From Bacteroidota bacterium (lineage in GTDB: Bacteria > Bacteroidota > Bacteroidia > Chitinophagales > Saprospiraceae): a stretch of DNA of 6,249 nt. The notes beneath the pieces were generated by a model, which was given only the letters and a program-made list of their open reading frames with translations, was not told the origin of the DNA and made no database searches. The stretch is taken from NCBI GenBank assembly GCA_008501835.1, contig QQUB01000005.1, positions 1 through 6,249 of the forward strand, written 5' to 3'. Positions 1 to 6,222 of the stretch are shown piece after piece. The position numbers and the translations under genes are program-made. Positions within the stretch are counted from its first letter, which is position 1, and each line of letters starts with the position of its first letter.

Positions 1-1916
1 TTGTTTGGATTCGTATATGGCCTCCCGCTTGAATAAGTGTAGGAAACACTGATCAGGCTTCTGAGTTTGTCGCTCCAGTATTTGACAACCGCAGAAGCGT
101 TATGCTTTGAATAAAACCTCGGATATACAATTCCCGGATAAGTTTCGTAGTCTCGTTTTGCATCGATTAAAGTATAGGATACCCTATATTCCAAATTTTT
201 AAAGGTCTTGCGATCCCAGAAAAAGAAGTCAAGTCCGTTGGCATATCCACTTCCGAGGTTGTTGAAGTTGGAAGGGTTGGTGCCGTTCGATTCAAAATCA
301 TACTTTACGAGCTGACTGTAGTCTTTTTTGTAAATGTCCAGAAACATAACCCGCTTGTCTTTTTTCCAAAAGGCGTTGAATCCGTATTGATCTGCTCGTT
401 CACTCTGGAGGTTTTTCTCAAAATCAAATATCAAATGTCCATTTTGAGGTACTTGATGGAAAACTCCGGCATATGGAGAAGCTGTGAAGTTGGGAAAGAT
501 CTCATATTCCAAACGTACTCTTGGAGAGAAAGCATCCTCTTGCATCCGGAAAGAATGGTCATATCTTACCCCTGTTTTTACCTTTATTTTTGGAGCCAGT
601 TTCCATTCAAGGTCCACAAAAGATCCCAATTGGTGATTGTCAATTTCTCCAAAAAATTGATTCTCCGTAAAGTTATCCGTGTAATCAATTGAATAAGTAT
701 TGAGGAACACTTCCACTCCTGCTTTGACCTTCAGGTTGATATCATCAAAATGGTATTCCCCTTTTGATTTGAAATGCATCAGTTTGTCGATAACAAAAGA
801 GTTATCCGCGTGAGAGAATACTCCGTAAATATCCCTTTGATTGTGGGAGAAAACGAATCCTGACGTGAGTTTGAATTTGTCATTGACAGGTACGTAAGCC
901 ACGTTGTTGGAATAAAAGTTATTCTCATAGATCTTGGTATTGATATCTCTTCCAAAACCCAGGTCAAATCGCTCATAGTCAAGCCGTGTCTGATCGTATT
1001 TGTTGTAAGTTTTAAAAGTCCCGTTATTGCCCAAATTAACCACACTACTTACTTCCCCGGCTAACGTATTGTAGTCTTCATGCCACTCATATCTGGAAGG
1101 GAACAAACTTCTGTACGGTCCTAGGTGGGTATATTCTGCTGTTGCGGTTAAGGAAAAATCATCAGTAATGATCTTATTGATCCCGGCATCGATTCCAACG
1201 CTCTTTACCGATACTTCCATTTCTTCCTTTTTGGGTGCGTCTTTGGTGTCCATTAAAAGCACGCTGGATAAGGCACGGCCATATTCCGCTTCAAAACCAC
1301 CGGCTGAGAAGGACATACCATCAAAAAGGAAAGGAGAAAAACGCCCGCGGTTGGGCATGTTCGGACCATTGGTATTGAATGGTGTGTGTACGTTCATGTC
1401 GTTTACGAAGATCTTTGTTTCGTAATGGTCTCCTCCTCGTACGAAGAACCTACCATCATTCGGATCAATCTGGTTCCCTGGCAAAGAAGAAGAAATGGCG
1501 GCCAGGGCATCTCCCAATGCTGTTGGTGTGGTGATGATATCGATGGATGATAGTCCTGAAATATAACCTGCTTCCACCTTTTTTTCGCCGAAAACCACGA
1601 TCTCATCTAGGCTGGCATCATAGTTCAAAACTATGGAAATTTCTTCTGCAGCAAGTTCCTTTGGCGTACCCACCAATTCATAATTCTGGCACCCTACATA
1701 GGAGAAAATAATTTTTACGGGTTGATCAGAGTGAGTGAGCATGAGCTCAAAATTTCCATCCAGGTCAGAATAGGTTCCGTTCAGGGAATTCTCCATGTAG
1801 ATGTTGCAGTAGCCTATGGCTTCACTCCCGTCCGTTACTGTTCCTTTGACCACATATTGCTGGGCAGAAAGGACACCGCTCATCAGCAAACAGAATAGTA
1901 AAATTATATTTTTCAT
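1..1916 (-). CDS. TonB-dependent outer-membrane receptor with carboxypeptidase-regulatory-like domain (3' partial)
   Basis: From ATG at 1916 an unbroken frame of 638 codons runs off the left edge of the window. Residues 1-18 (MKNIILLFCLLMSGVLSA) form a Sec signal peptide, with cleavage probably before QQ. Residues 20-100 are a carboxypeptidase-regulatory-like beta-sandwich (VKGTVTDG, YSDLDGNFEL). LDEIVVFGEKK (103-113) is the TonB-box-type segment. The plug spans about 120-225, with FFVRGGDHYETKIFVNDM (157-174) and GGFEAEYGRALSSVL (206-220), both typical of Bacteroidota receptors. After that come alternating beta strands rich in aromatic residues, consistent with the barrel (for example KTGVRYDHSF and YAGVFHQVP). 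The C-terminal barrel strands lie outside the window. Such receptors import ligands across the outer membrane using TonB energy. No SusD partner is visible here. Coupling to the enzymes upstream suggests it handles the operon's product or a related siderophore-like or peptide ligand. Confidence 0.93.
   Translation of the reverse strand, partial: MKNIILLFCLLMSGVLSAQQYVVKGTVTDGSEAIGYCNIYMENSLNGTYSDLDGNFELMLTHSDQPVKIIFSYVGCQNYELVGTPKELAAEEISIVLNYDASLDEIVVFGEKKVEAGYISGLSSIDIITTPTALGDALAAISSSLPGNQIDPNDGRFFVRGGDHYETKIFVNDMNVHTPFNTNGPNMPNRGRFSPFLFDGMSFSAGGFEAEYGRALSSVLLMDTKDAPKKEEMEVSVKSVGIDAGINKIITDDFSLTATAEYTHLGPYRSLFPSRYEWHEDYNTLAGEVSSVVNLGNNGTFKTYNKYDQTRLDYERFDLGFGRDINTKIYENNFYSNNVAYVPVNDKFKLTSGFVFSHNQRDIYGVFSHADNSFVIDKLMHFKSKGEYHFDDINLKVKAGVEVFLNTYSIDYTDNFTENQFFGEIDNHQLGSFVDLEWKLAPKIKVKTGVRYDHSFRMQEDAFSPRVRLEYEIFPNFTASPYAGVFHQVPQNGHLIFDFEKNLQSERADQYGFNAFWKKDKRVMFLDIYKKDYSQLVKYDFESNGTNPSNFNNLGSGYANGLDFFFWDRKTFKNLEYRVSYTLIDAKRDYETYPGIVYPRFYSKHNASAVVKYWSDKLRSLISVSYTYSSGRPYTNPN
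1913..1916 (-). other. ATGA stop/start overlap (acyltransferase to TBDR)
   Basis: On the minus strand the bases 1916-1913 read ATGA. ATG (1916-1914) starts the TBDR, and TGA (1915-1913) ends the acyltransferase. This 4-bp overlap is a standard sign of translational coupling. It places the receptor in the same transcription unit as the modifying enzymes. The start is well supported because a good signal peptide follows directly. Confidence 0.8.
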
Positions 1917-2959
1917 GATGCCAGTTGGTTTAAATGATCAAATTGATTGTTGGTGATCGGATAGATCTTGTAAGCTTCTTTGTTGAACAAATAGGAATCG
2001 CCGTCAATTTTGAAAACCCCGAATTTGTTGCTTTGGAAATCTTTGGTGCTGATGTCCTCCAAGTCGAAGGATTCGTTTTTACTCATCAAGGTGTTCGCAT
2101 CCAGGTATTTGTGAAAGTAGAACCAGGATTCCCATTGGTCATAATGATCAGAAATATACCCTTCAAAAATCTTATACAGCTGTTTGGTAGCAGTGGCCAT
2201 ATAAGTGCGGATGTTCTCACCGTTTGGTTTAATTTCCTCCAAAAATTTGGTCACCGGATAATCCTTCTCGTCGTAGTAGGAAACCAATGGAACAATGGGT
2301 GTCCTCGTGAAGTAGGAAATAGCCGATAATCCTGTTCTTGAAGCAATGGTGCTGTCCAGGAATGGAATATCAATCGTTTTTTCCTTGTTGTACACCCCTT
2401 TGTATCCTGAATTTCCATCGATGTAGGCAAACAAGGAGAACCCTTGCTTGATGAGCTGCATCATTTCCACCACCGTATTGCTTTTTTCGACGTTCACAAT
2501 CTTAAATTCATTTTGGAGATTGAACATTTCTCTAAAGCGATTATTGATGGCGTAGATGGTTTCTGCCTGTTTTACATAGGTATTGTTATCCACTACCAAA
2601 GCGATCTTCGAAATACCTTTTAACATCAACAAACTGATGGAAGCCTTGCAAAACCCAAGGTGACAGGTGATATAGATCTTCGGATCCATGATCGTCTTTT
2701 CACTGTCGTTGGATAATTCATCTGTCAGGCTCAAAAGATAATGGAGGTCAAAATCTCTCAACCGCATGGTGTACAGCACATTTACGTAGATATCCCAATG
2801 CTCTTCCAGGGGAATATGTGGCATAAATCTGCTTAAATTGGCCGACAGGAAATGGAAGTCTTTGGTAGCGTGTTGGGCTTTTTTCTCCTGTTCACGCATA
2901 AGGATCTTCTCCTTAAGCGTTTTCCTGTTTTCCAGCGTTGTGTTAATATTTTGGTCCAT
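1913..2959 (-). CDS. LpxL/HtrB-like acyltransferase (lipid A acyltransferase superfamily), with degenerate active-site motif
   Basis: This 348-residue protein resembles the lysophospholipid/lipid A acyltransferase group. HLGFCK (100-105) stands where relatives have HLGNWE, the HX4(D/E) motif. A later block, AYIDGNSGYKG (178-188), IPFLDSTIASRTG (198-210) and TPIVPLVSYYD (220-230), follows the D.., vPFFG..a..G and ApvvPv pattern of these enzymes, and WFYFHKYL (279-286) matches the end of the fold. His100 is kept, but the acidic residue is Lys105, so catalysis may be altered. No N-terminal membrane anchor is seen; residues 1-30 are charged and probably helical. About 60 residues follow the core. 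In a lipid A pathway it would acylate lipid A. Next to a candidate peptide arginase it may acylate a peptide-borne amine such as ornithine. Its TGA stop overlaps the next ATG. Confidence 0.75.
   Translation of the reverse strand: MDQNINTTLENRKTLKEKILMREQEKKAQHATKDFHFLSANLSRFMPHIPLEEHWDIYVNVLYTMRLRDFDLHYLLSLTDELSNDSEKTIMDPKIYITCHLGFCKASISLLMLKGISKIALVVDNNTYVKQAETIYAINNRFREMFNLQNEFKIVNVEKSNTVVEMMQLIKQGFSLFAYIDGNSGYKGVYNKEKTIDIPFLDSTIASRTGLSAISYFTRTPIVPLVSYYDEKDYPVTKFLEEIKPNGENIRTYMATATKQLYKIFEGYISDHYDQWESWFYFHKYLDANTLMSKNESFDLEDISTKDFQSNKFGVFKIDGDSYLFNKEAYKIYPITNNQFDHLNQLAS
1916..2098 (-). other. C-terminal extension of the acyltransferase (residues 288-348)
   Basis: After the predicted acyltransferase core there are about 60 residues that LpxL-type enzymes do not have. 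The part from residue 312 (KFGVFKIDGDSYLFNK) looks like a two-stranded hairpin followed by a short helix (NNQFDHLNQL). It recalls the hairpin that opens the PqqD-like domain of the M50 protein (KFTLAINGIFYNIN). It is too short to be a full recognition element, and I only note the resemblance. Confidence 0.35.
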
Positions 2960-2972
2960 AATCTTTTATCGT

Positions 2973-3731
2973 TTATTGATTGATGTAAGTTTTGATCAAA
3001 TTCATTGCGTCGGGTTGAAAGTCCAGTACAAAATGACCTGTGTCCGAATATTCCTGGTAAACTATGTCGTTGAAAAGGGTATCATATCTGTCCAGAAAAT
3101 CATCCGTTGTGGTAGCATCATCCCGGCCTTTAATGACTAATGGGATGGTCTTTTTCTTTGCTGGATTCTCTACGACATTGGTTTTTAAATGGTAGAGTTG
3201 TTGCGCCAGCCCTTTTGGATTAACCTTTAGCTTTAGGGAAGAATAAAGCGTCAGATGCAAAAAGGGATTGGTGGCTTTTTCTGAACTATTGTAGCAGTAA
3301 TCAATCAGTGCTTTTGAAAAATCAAATAGTCCTTTTTCCTCCAGAGTCTGTTCCATGAATTCATACCCTCTGCTCTCGTCTTTCCTCGTGAAAGGCGTAG
3401 TGCCAATGACGATCAGCTTGTCGATATTCATGAAAGTAGACAGGTAGATGGCTACGTTTCCTCCGTAACTGAATCCAATGACCATGGTTGGTTTTTCCGG
3501 CAGTTGTTGAACTTCTCCGGAAATCGTTTTTGCCAGGCTTTCCAGACTATCAACTGGGTAGTATTGTACCGGCGCATATCCCGGGTAGTCCACAAAAACC
3601 AGCTCATGATCTTCAAAGTACTGCTGTATCTTCAGATGCTGAAGCCAGTACAGGGAGGTCACACCCATCGGATTCAGAAATACGATCCGCTGCTTTGCTT
3701 CCTTATTTAATATTTTATTGACGTGCTTCAT
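2973..3731 (-). CDS. Alpha/beta hydrolase
   Basis: This 252-residue protein has a classic alpha/beta hydrolase layout. An early strand with an oxyanion-type loop (IVFLNPMGVTS, residues 16-26) is followed by FVDYPGYA (46-53) and the nucleophile elbow GFSYGG (86-91, Ser88). The acid is Asp204 or Asp205 in KGRDDATT, and the base is His233 in SDTGHF. The triad is therefore complete. A lid region lies about 112-190. There is no signal peptide or membrane segment, so it is probably cytoplasmic. The family covers esterases, thioesterases, acyltransferases and peptidases, and the sequence does not decide among them. Its place between the ureohydrolase and an acyltransferase suggests work on an acyl thioester, on an acylated product, or in peptide trimming; this is inference. 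The ATG at 3731 follows the previous stop by 3 bp, and 13 bp separate its own stop from the next start. Confidence 0.87.
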   Translation of the reverse strand: MKHVNKILNKEAKQRIVFLNPMGVTSLYWLQHLKIQQYFEDHELVFVDYPGYAPVQYYPVDSLESLAKTISGEVQQLPEKPTMVIGFSYGGNVAIYLSTFMNIDKLIVIGTTPFTRKDESRGYEFMEQTLEEKGLFDFSKALIDYCYNSSEKATNPFLHLTLYSSLKLKVNPKGLAQQLYHLKTNVVENPAKKKTIPLVIKGRDDATTTDDFLDRYDTLFNDIVYQEYSDTGHFVLDFQPDAMNLIKTYINQ

Positions 3732-3734
3732 GAG

Positions 3735-4961
3735 TTAAGCAATAGCATTGAGTAAGTCTAAAATGAACTGAATAGCTATCTGGTGAGTCACTCCGATATC
3801 TCCCTTGTCAGTGTAAAGTTCGACTACATCCACACCAACAATATCTCTGCCCTTTATCACATGGTTGATGAGGTATTGGCATTCTTCGAGGGTGAAACCA
3901 TTGATGACAGGAGTAGTTGTTCCGGCAAAGAACAATGGGTCCAGTACATCAAAATCAAACGTCACGTAATACTTCTTATCCTTTGGCAATTCATCAAAAA
4001 GGTGGCCGGACTTGATCAGTTCTTTGGTCTCTCCACTCCAGTAAATGGTCTGGAATTCATTGTTGTCTGATTGATTACTATTGACCATACCCCGGATGCC
4101 GAACTGGTAGGCGTGTTTTAAGCCGTTTTCGAAACACTTGGTGAGGAAGTTTCCATGGTGGTGGATCTTCTTTCCGTGTTTGATCTGGTTGTACGGGGAA
4201 CCATAAGTATCTGTATGGGCATCAAAATGAATGACGCAAAGGTCATCACCAAATTCGTCCACAGCTGCTTTGATCAACGGGTAGGAGATGGAGTGATCTC
4301 CGCCCACGAAAAATGGAATTTGTTTTTCGGATTCCTTAAAAAGATCCCTGGCAATGGATTCCACTTTTTCATAACAAAAGTCAGGAGACTCATTGAGGTC
4401 GAAAAACATATTGCCGATATCAAACAACCGGCCTTCGTTAATGAGTGTTTGCAGGTTCTGGTAATTATTCTTGGGGCCGAATGACTTGACGTTGAAGTTG
4501 GACCCCGAGTTGAGTTTAATACCGTATTTTTCGGAGTAATTTCTCAAAGCATTTGGGTAATAAGAAGCCGTTTGATTGGTTTTATTACCAATACCCAATG
4601 GAACTCCTACAAAGACAATCCCTTTATCGTTGATTTCATTCTTTTTGCTCTTAGAGAAAAATGGCAAATTGAATAGGTGTGGCGTACATGGCGTAATGGT
4701 CGTCACTGCCTCCTCCAACTGGTCAGGTTTCAACAAAAACTTCTTCGCTAACAACGCATCAATTACCTGAGGGAGTTGTTCCTTGATTTCACTGAATTCC
4801 TGCTCAATGGATTCATAAGCCCTGGGTGCTTTCAGGAAATTGACCAATTCGATGATTTTATCTCCACACAGAATTTTTTCGCCTGTGAGTTTATTGGACA
4901 ATTTATCCTTTGCTTCACTGTCAACTAAAACGTATGGATTGGTTTGAATAATTGAATTCAT
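3735..4961 (-). CDS. Arginase/agmatinase-family ureohydrolase with winged-helix N-terminal extension; candidate peptide arginase
   Basis: This 408-residue protein is a manganese-type ureohydrolase with all signature motifs: GGDHS at 220-224, DAHTD at 247-251 and DFDVLDP at 336-342. The expected dinuclear metal ligands are His223, Asp247, His249, Asp251, Asp336 and Asp338. Glu381 (VDVVEL) matches the guanidinium-contacting glutamate of arginases, and His269 (HHHGNF) is a candidate for the catalytic loop histidine. Typical arginases have about 300 residues. Here about 110 extra precede the catalytic domain, which starts near KGIVFVGVPLG (residue 113), and residues 20-80 look like a PqqD/winged-helix domain. 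Family chemistry is hydrolysis of a guanidine group to an amine plus urea. With the recognition-like domain and RiPP-type neighbours, the substrate may be arginine inside a precursor peptide, made into ornithine as by OspR of the landornamide pathway. Free arginine, agmatine or formimidoylglutamate remain possible. It ends 3 bp before the hydrolase ATG. Confidence 0.88.
   Translation of the reverse strand: MNSIIQTNPYVLVDSEAKDKLSNKLTGEKILCGDKIIELVNFLKAPRAYESIEQEFSEIKEQLPQVIDALLAKKFLLKPDQLEEAVTTITPCTPHLFNLPFFSKSKKNEINDKGIVFVGVPLGIGNKTNQTASYYPNALRNYSEKYGIKLNSGSNFNVKSFGPKNNYQNLQTLINEGRLFDIGNMFFDLNESPDFCYEKVESIARDLFKESEKQIPFFVGGDHSISYPLIKAAVDEFGDDLCVIHFDAHTDTYGSPYNQIKHGKKIHHHGNFLTKCFENGLKHAYQFGIRGMVNSNQSDNNEFQTIYWSGETKELIKSGHLFDELPKDKKYYVTFDFDVLDPLFFAGTTTPVINGFTLEECQYLINHVIKGRDIVGVDVVELYTDKGDIGVTHQIAIQFILDLLNAIA
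4707..4961 (-). other. PqqD/RRE-like N-terminal domain of the ureohydrolase (residues 1-85)
   Basis: Residues 1-85 are not part of the ureohydrolase fold. They show a strand (NPYVLVDS), a possible wing (LTGEKILCG), a helix (DKIIELVNFL), a second helix (AYESIEQEFS) and a third (LPQVIDALLAKKFL), which is the order of a PqqD-like winged helix. About 27 residues of linker (PCTPHLFNLPFF, then a KSKKNE patch) join it to the catalytic domain. A peptide-binding role is inferred from the pattern and the context. It could also be a plain oligomerisation domain. Confidence 0.5.
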
Positions 4962-4979
4962 CTTTATTGTTATTTTTTA
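4962..4979 (-). promoter_or_regulatory. A-rich translation initiation region of the ureohydrolase gene
   Basis: The 18-bp gap between the M50 stop and the ureohydrolase ATG reads AAAAAATAACAATAAAG on the minus strand, with no GGAGG-like element. Such A-rich, Shine-Dalgarno-free leaders are typical of Bacteroidota. The gap is too short for a terminator or an independent promoter, which supports co-transcription with the M50 gene. Confidence 0.5.
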
Positions 4980-6176
4980 TTATTTAAAGTAATTGGCGGT
5001 AACCTTATAGAGCACTTTGGTGTATTTGAACATCAGTCTGCCAACGATGAGTAATAAAATACCCCGCATGAACAGTGATTTGGCTGTACACCAGGAAAAT
5101 GTGCTAAAAGAGAAACTACCCATTGAGCCGATATTGCTCATTACCGATAGTATTATGGATCCGATGAAAAGGATCAGAAAAATATTAGTGAGACTTTTGA
5201 AAAAGGTGTAAATCCACAGAGGGATACTCTTTAAATTCATAGCCTCCAATTGTTCCTTATTCAGTCGAAAAGGGATTGGCAGAAACTTTCTCAAGCCTGT
5301 GAGTACCAATATTTTCGAACGTTTTCCGAGGTTGGGTTGATTAAACAGGTCGCTGTAACACCAGTAACCGTCGAATTTGAAAAATGGGAACAGGTTGATC
5401 AACATGGTCAGGGCGTTAGCCATCAAAACCAGGTATAAAAGGTTGATGAGGAAAACGTTTCCATCGCTTCCGCTTATTGATCGGTAGGCCAGGTAAATTA
5501 ATATCCCCAGTAGACCCTGAATGAAAATCCCGGCCAGGTTGGTAATCATTCGTTTGTTTTTGCTCAGAGGCCAGATGCCTGTGATGTCAGCAAAAAAGAC
5601 CGGGAAGATGGAATAAAATCCAAACCCTATGGATTTTGCTTTGACATTAAATTTCAGCGCGGAAGCTGCATGTCCCAATTCATGAATCAGAATGAGCAGG
5701 AATAGGAATCCATATACAGCGAGATTTAATCCAATAGTAGCTCCGCAATCGGCGATGCCGGTGGTTGGGCGGGCTGTATTGAACAGCCAGTACAGGTTGG
5801 TAAACAATACAGGGAAAAACAGTGTCCAAAACAGGACTGGATTGTATAAGAACCTGATCGGTTTTATCAGTGTTTCGTATTGGTTAAAGGTCAGCAACTC
5901 TTTTTTAAACCAGAATGATCCGGCATTGTCGCTTTGTACTTTGTGTTGTTTTTCAAATAATGGGTTGATTTGTTGCTCCAGGATTTGCGCTATATCTTTT
6001 TCAGAAGCTGATACCCCAAATTTTTGCTCTACCTCATTCGCCACGCGTTGCAGGGGATTTTCCTGCTTGATGCTGTCCAGTATGAAATAGGTAATTTCAT
6101 TGATATTATAAAAGATCCCATTGATGGCCAGGGTGAACTTGCCGTTATTTTCTTGTATGTCGTAGGTGGTTTGCAT
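4980..6176 (-). CDS. M50-type membrane zinc metalloprotease with PqqD-like N-terminal domain (peptide maturation type)
   Basis: This 398-residue protein is a predicted integral membrane zinc protease of the site-2-protease (M50) group. Residues 1-80 are soluble and resemble a PqqD/RiPP recognition element fold: a beta hairpin (KFTLAINGIFYNIN) followed by helices containing ILDSI, VANEVEQKFGV and DIAQILEQQI. Hydrophobic segments lie near residues 110-132, 146-166, 210-232, 240-263, 322-346 and 368-384. The zinc motif HELGH is at 165-169 inside a membrane segment, with catalytic Glu166. The third ligand is probably Asp269 in FFKFDGYW, the usual second M50 motif. The short PDZ-free layout resembles peptide zinc metalloproteases in RiPP clusters, such as Bacillus YydH, more than RseP. 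As first visible gene of the operon it probably cleaves or helps export the modified peptide, perhaps removing a leader. The ATG at 6176 is chosen because the N-terminal domain is complete from there. The substrate is unknown. Confidence 0.88.
   Translation of the reverse strand: MQTTYDIQENNGKFTLAINGIFYNINEITYFILDSIKQENPLQRVANEVEQKFGVSASEKDIAQILEQQINPLFEKQHKVQSDNAGSFWFKKELLTFNQYETLIKPIRFLYNPVLFWTLFFPVLFTNLYWLFNTARPTTGIADCGATIGLNLAVYGFLFLLILIHELGHAASALKFNVKAKSIGFGFYSIFPVFFADITGIWPLSKNKRMITNLAGIFIQGLLGILIYLAYRSISGSDGNVFLINLLYLVLMANALTMLINLFPFFKFDGYWCYSDLFNQPNLGKRSKILVLTGLRKFLPIPFRLNKEQLEAMNLKSIPLWIYTFFKSLTNIFLILFIGSIILSVMSNIGSMGSFSFSTFSWCTAKSLFMRGILLLIVGRLMFKYTKVLYKVTANYFK
5937..6176 (-). other. 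PqqD/RRE-like domain at the M50 N-terminus (residues 1-80)
   Basis: The first 80 residues lie before the first membrane segment and follow a PqqD-like pattern: two beta strands around an NG turn, then an aromatic/aliphatic helix (NEITYFILDSI), a helix containing VANEVEQKFG, and a last helix (EKDIAQILEQQINPL). In RiPP systems such winged-helix domains bind the leader of the precursor peptide. The match is by pattern and predicted secondary structure only. A profile search or a structure model would be needed to confirm it. Confidence 0.6.
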
Positions 6177-6222
6177 GGCATTTGAAATATTTATTAATTC
6201 TAATTCTCCGAAAAGGAAGTAA
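6177..6222 (-). other. A/T-rich leader before the M50 gene
   Basis: These 46 bases separate the last possible upstream stop from the M50 start codon. On the minus strand the part next to the ATG is almost pure A/T (AATTAATAAATATTTCAAAT), with no Shine-Dalgarno sequence at the usual distance. That fits Bacteroidota genes, which often rely on A-rich leaders. A GGAG at 6211-6208 is too far from the ATG to act as a normal ribosome binding site. I looked for a Bacteroidota -33 TTTG / -7 TAnnTTTG promoter: a TTTG is present at about 6238-6235, but no good -7 partner follows at the right spacing. I also see no terminator hairpin. The operon promoter therefore probably lies outside the window. Confidence 0.4.

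Noticed and set aside
387..692. 101-codon plus-strand frame
   Set aside because: It is antisense to the TBDR barrel region and has no family resemblance.
779..1045. 88-codon minus-strand frame, and a similar one at 1403-1606
   Set aside because: Both lie inside the TBDR in another frame. The TBDR frame is open from 1916 to position 1 and reads as a typical receptor throughout, so no frameshift is needed and these are shadows.
1934..2329. 131-codon open frame on the plus strand
   Set aside because: It lies fully antisense to the acyltransferase gene, shows no recognisable domain and has no leader of the local type. It is a shadow of the real gene.
1913..2959. Ordinary lipid A (LpxL) acyltransferase
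   Set aside because: The N-terminal membrane anchor and the acidic residue of HX4(D/E) are missing, there is a C-terminal extension, and no lipid A gene is nearby. Family membership is kept, but the lipid A role is not.
3735..4961. Housekeeping formimidoylglutamase or agmatinase
   Set aside because: The motifs alone would allow it, but the extra N-terminal domain and the peptide-maturation neighbours make a metabolic role less likely. It is kept as an alternative, not as the call.
5692..6090. 132-codon open frame on the plus strand
   Set aside because: It is antisense to the M50 gene, whose HELGH motif and membrane segments are clear. The plus-strand product is low-complexity and Cys/Ser-rich, without a domain.
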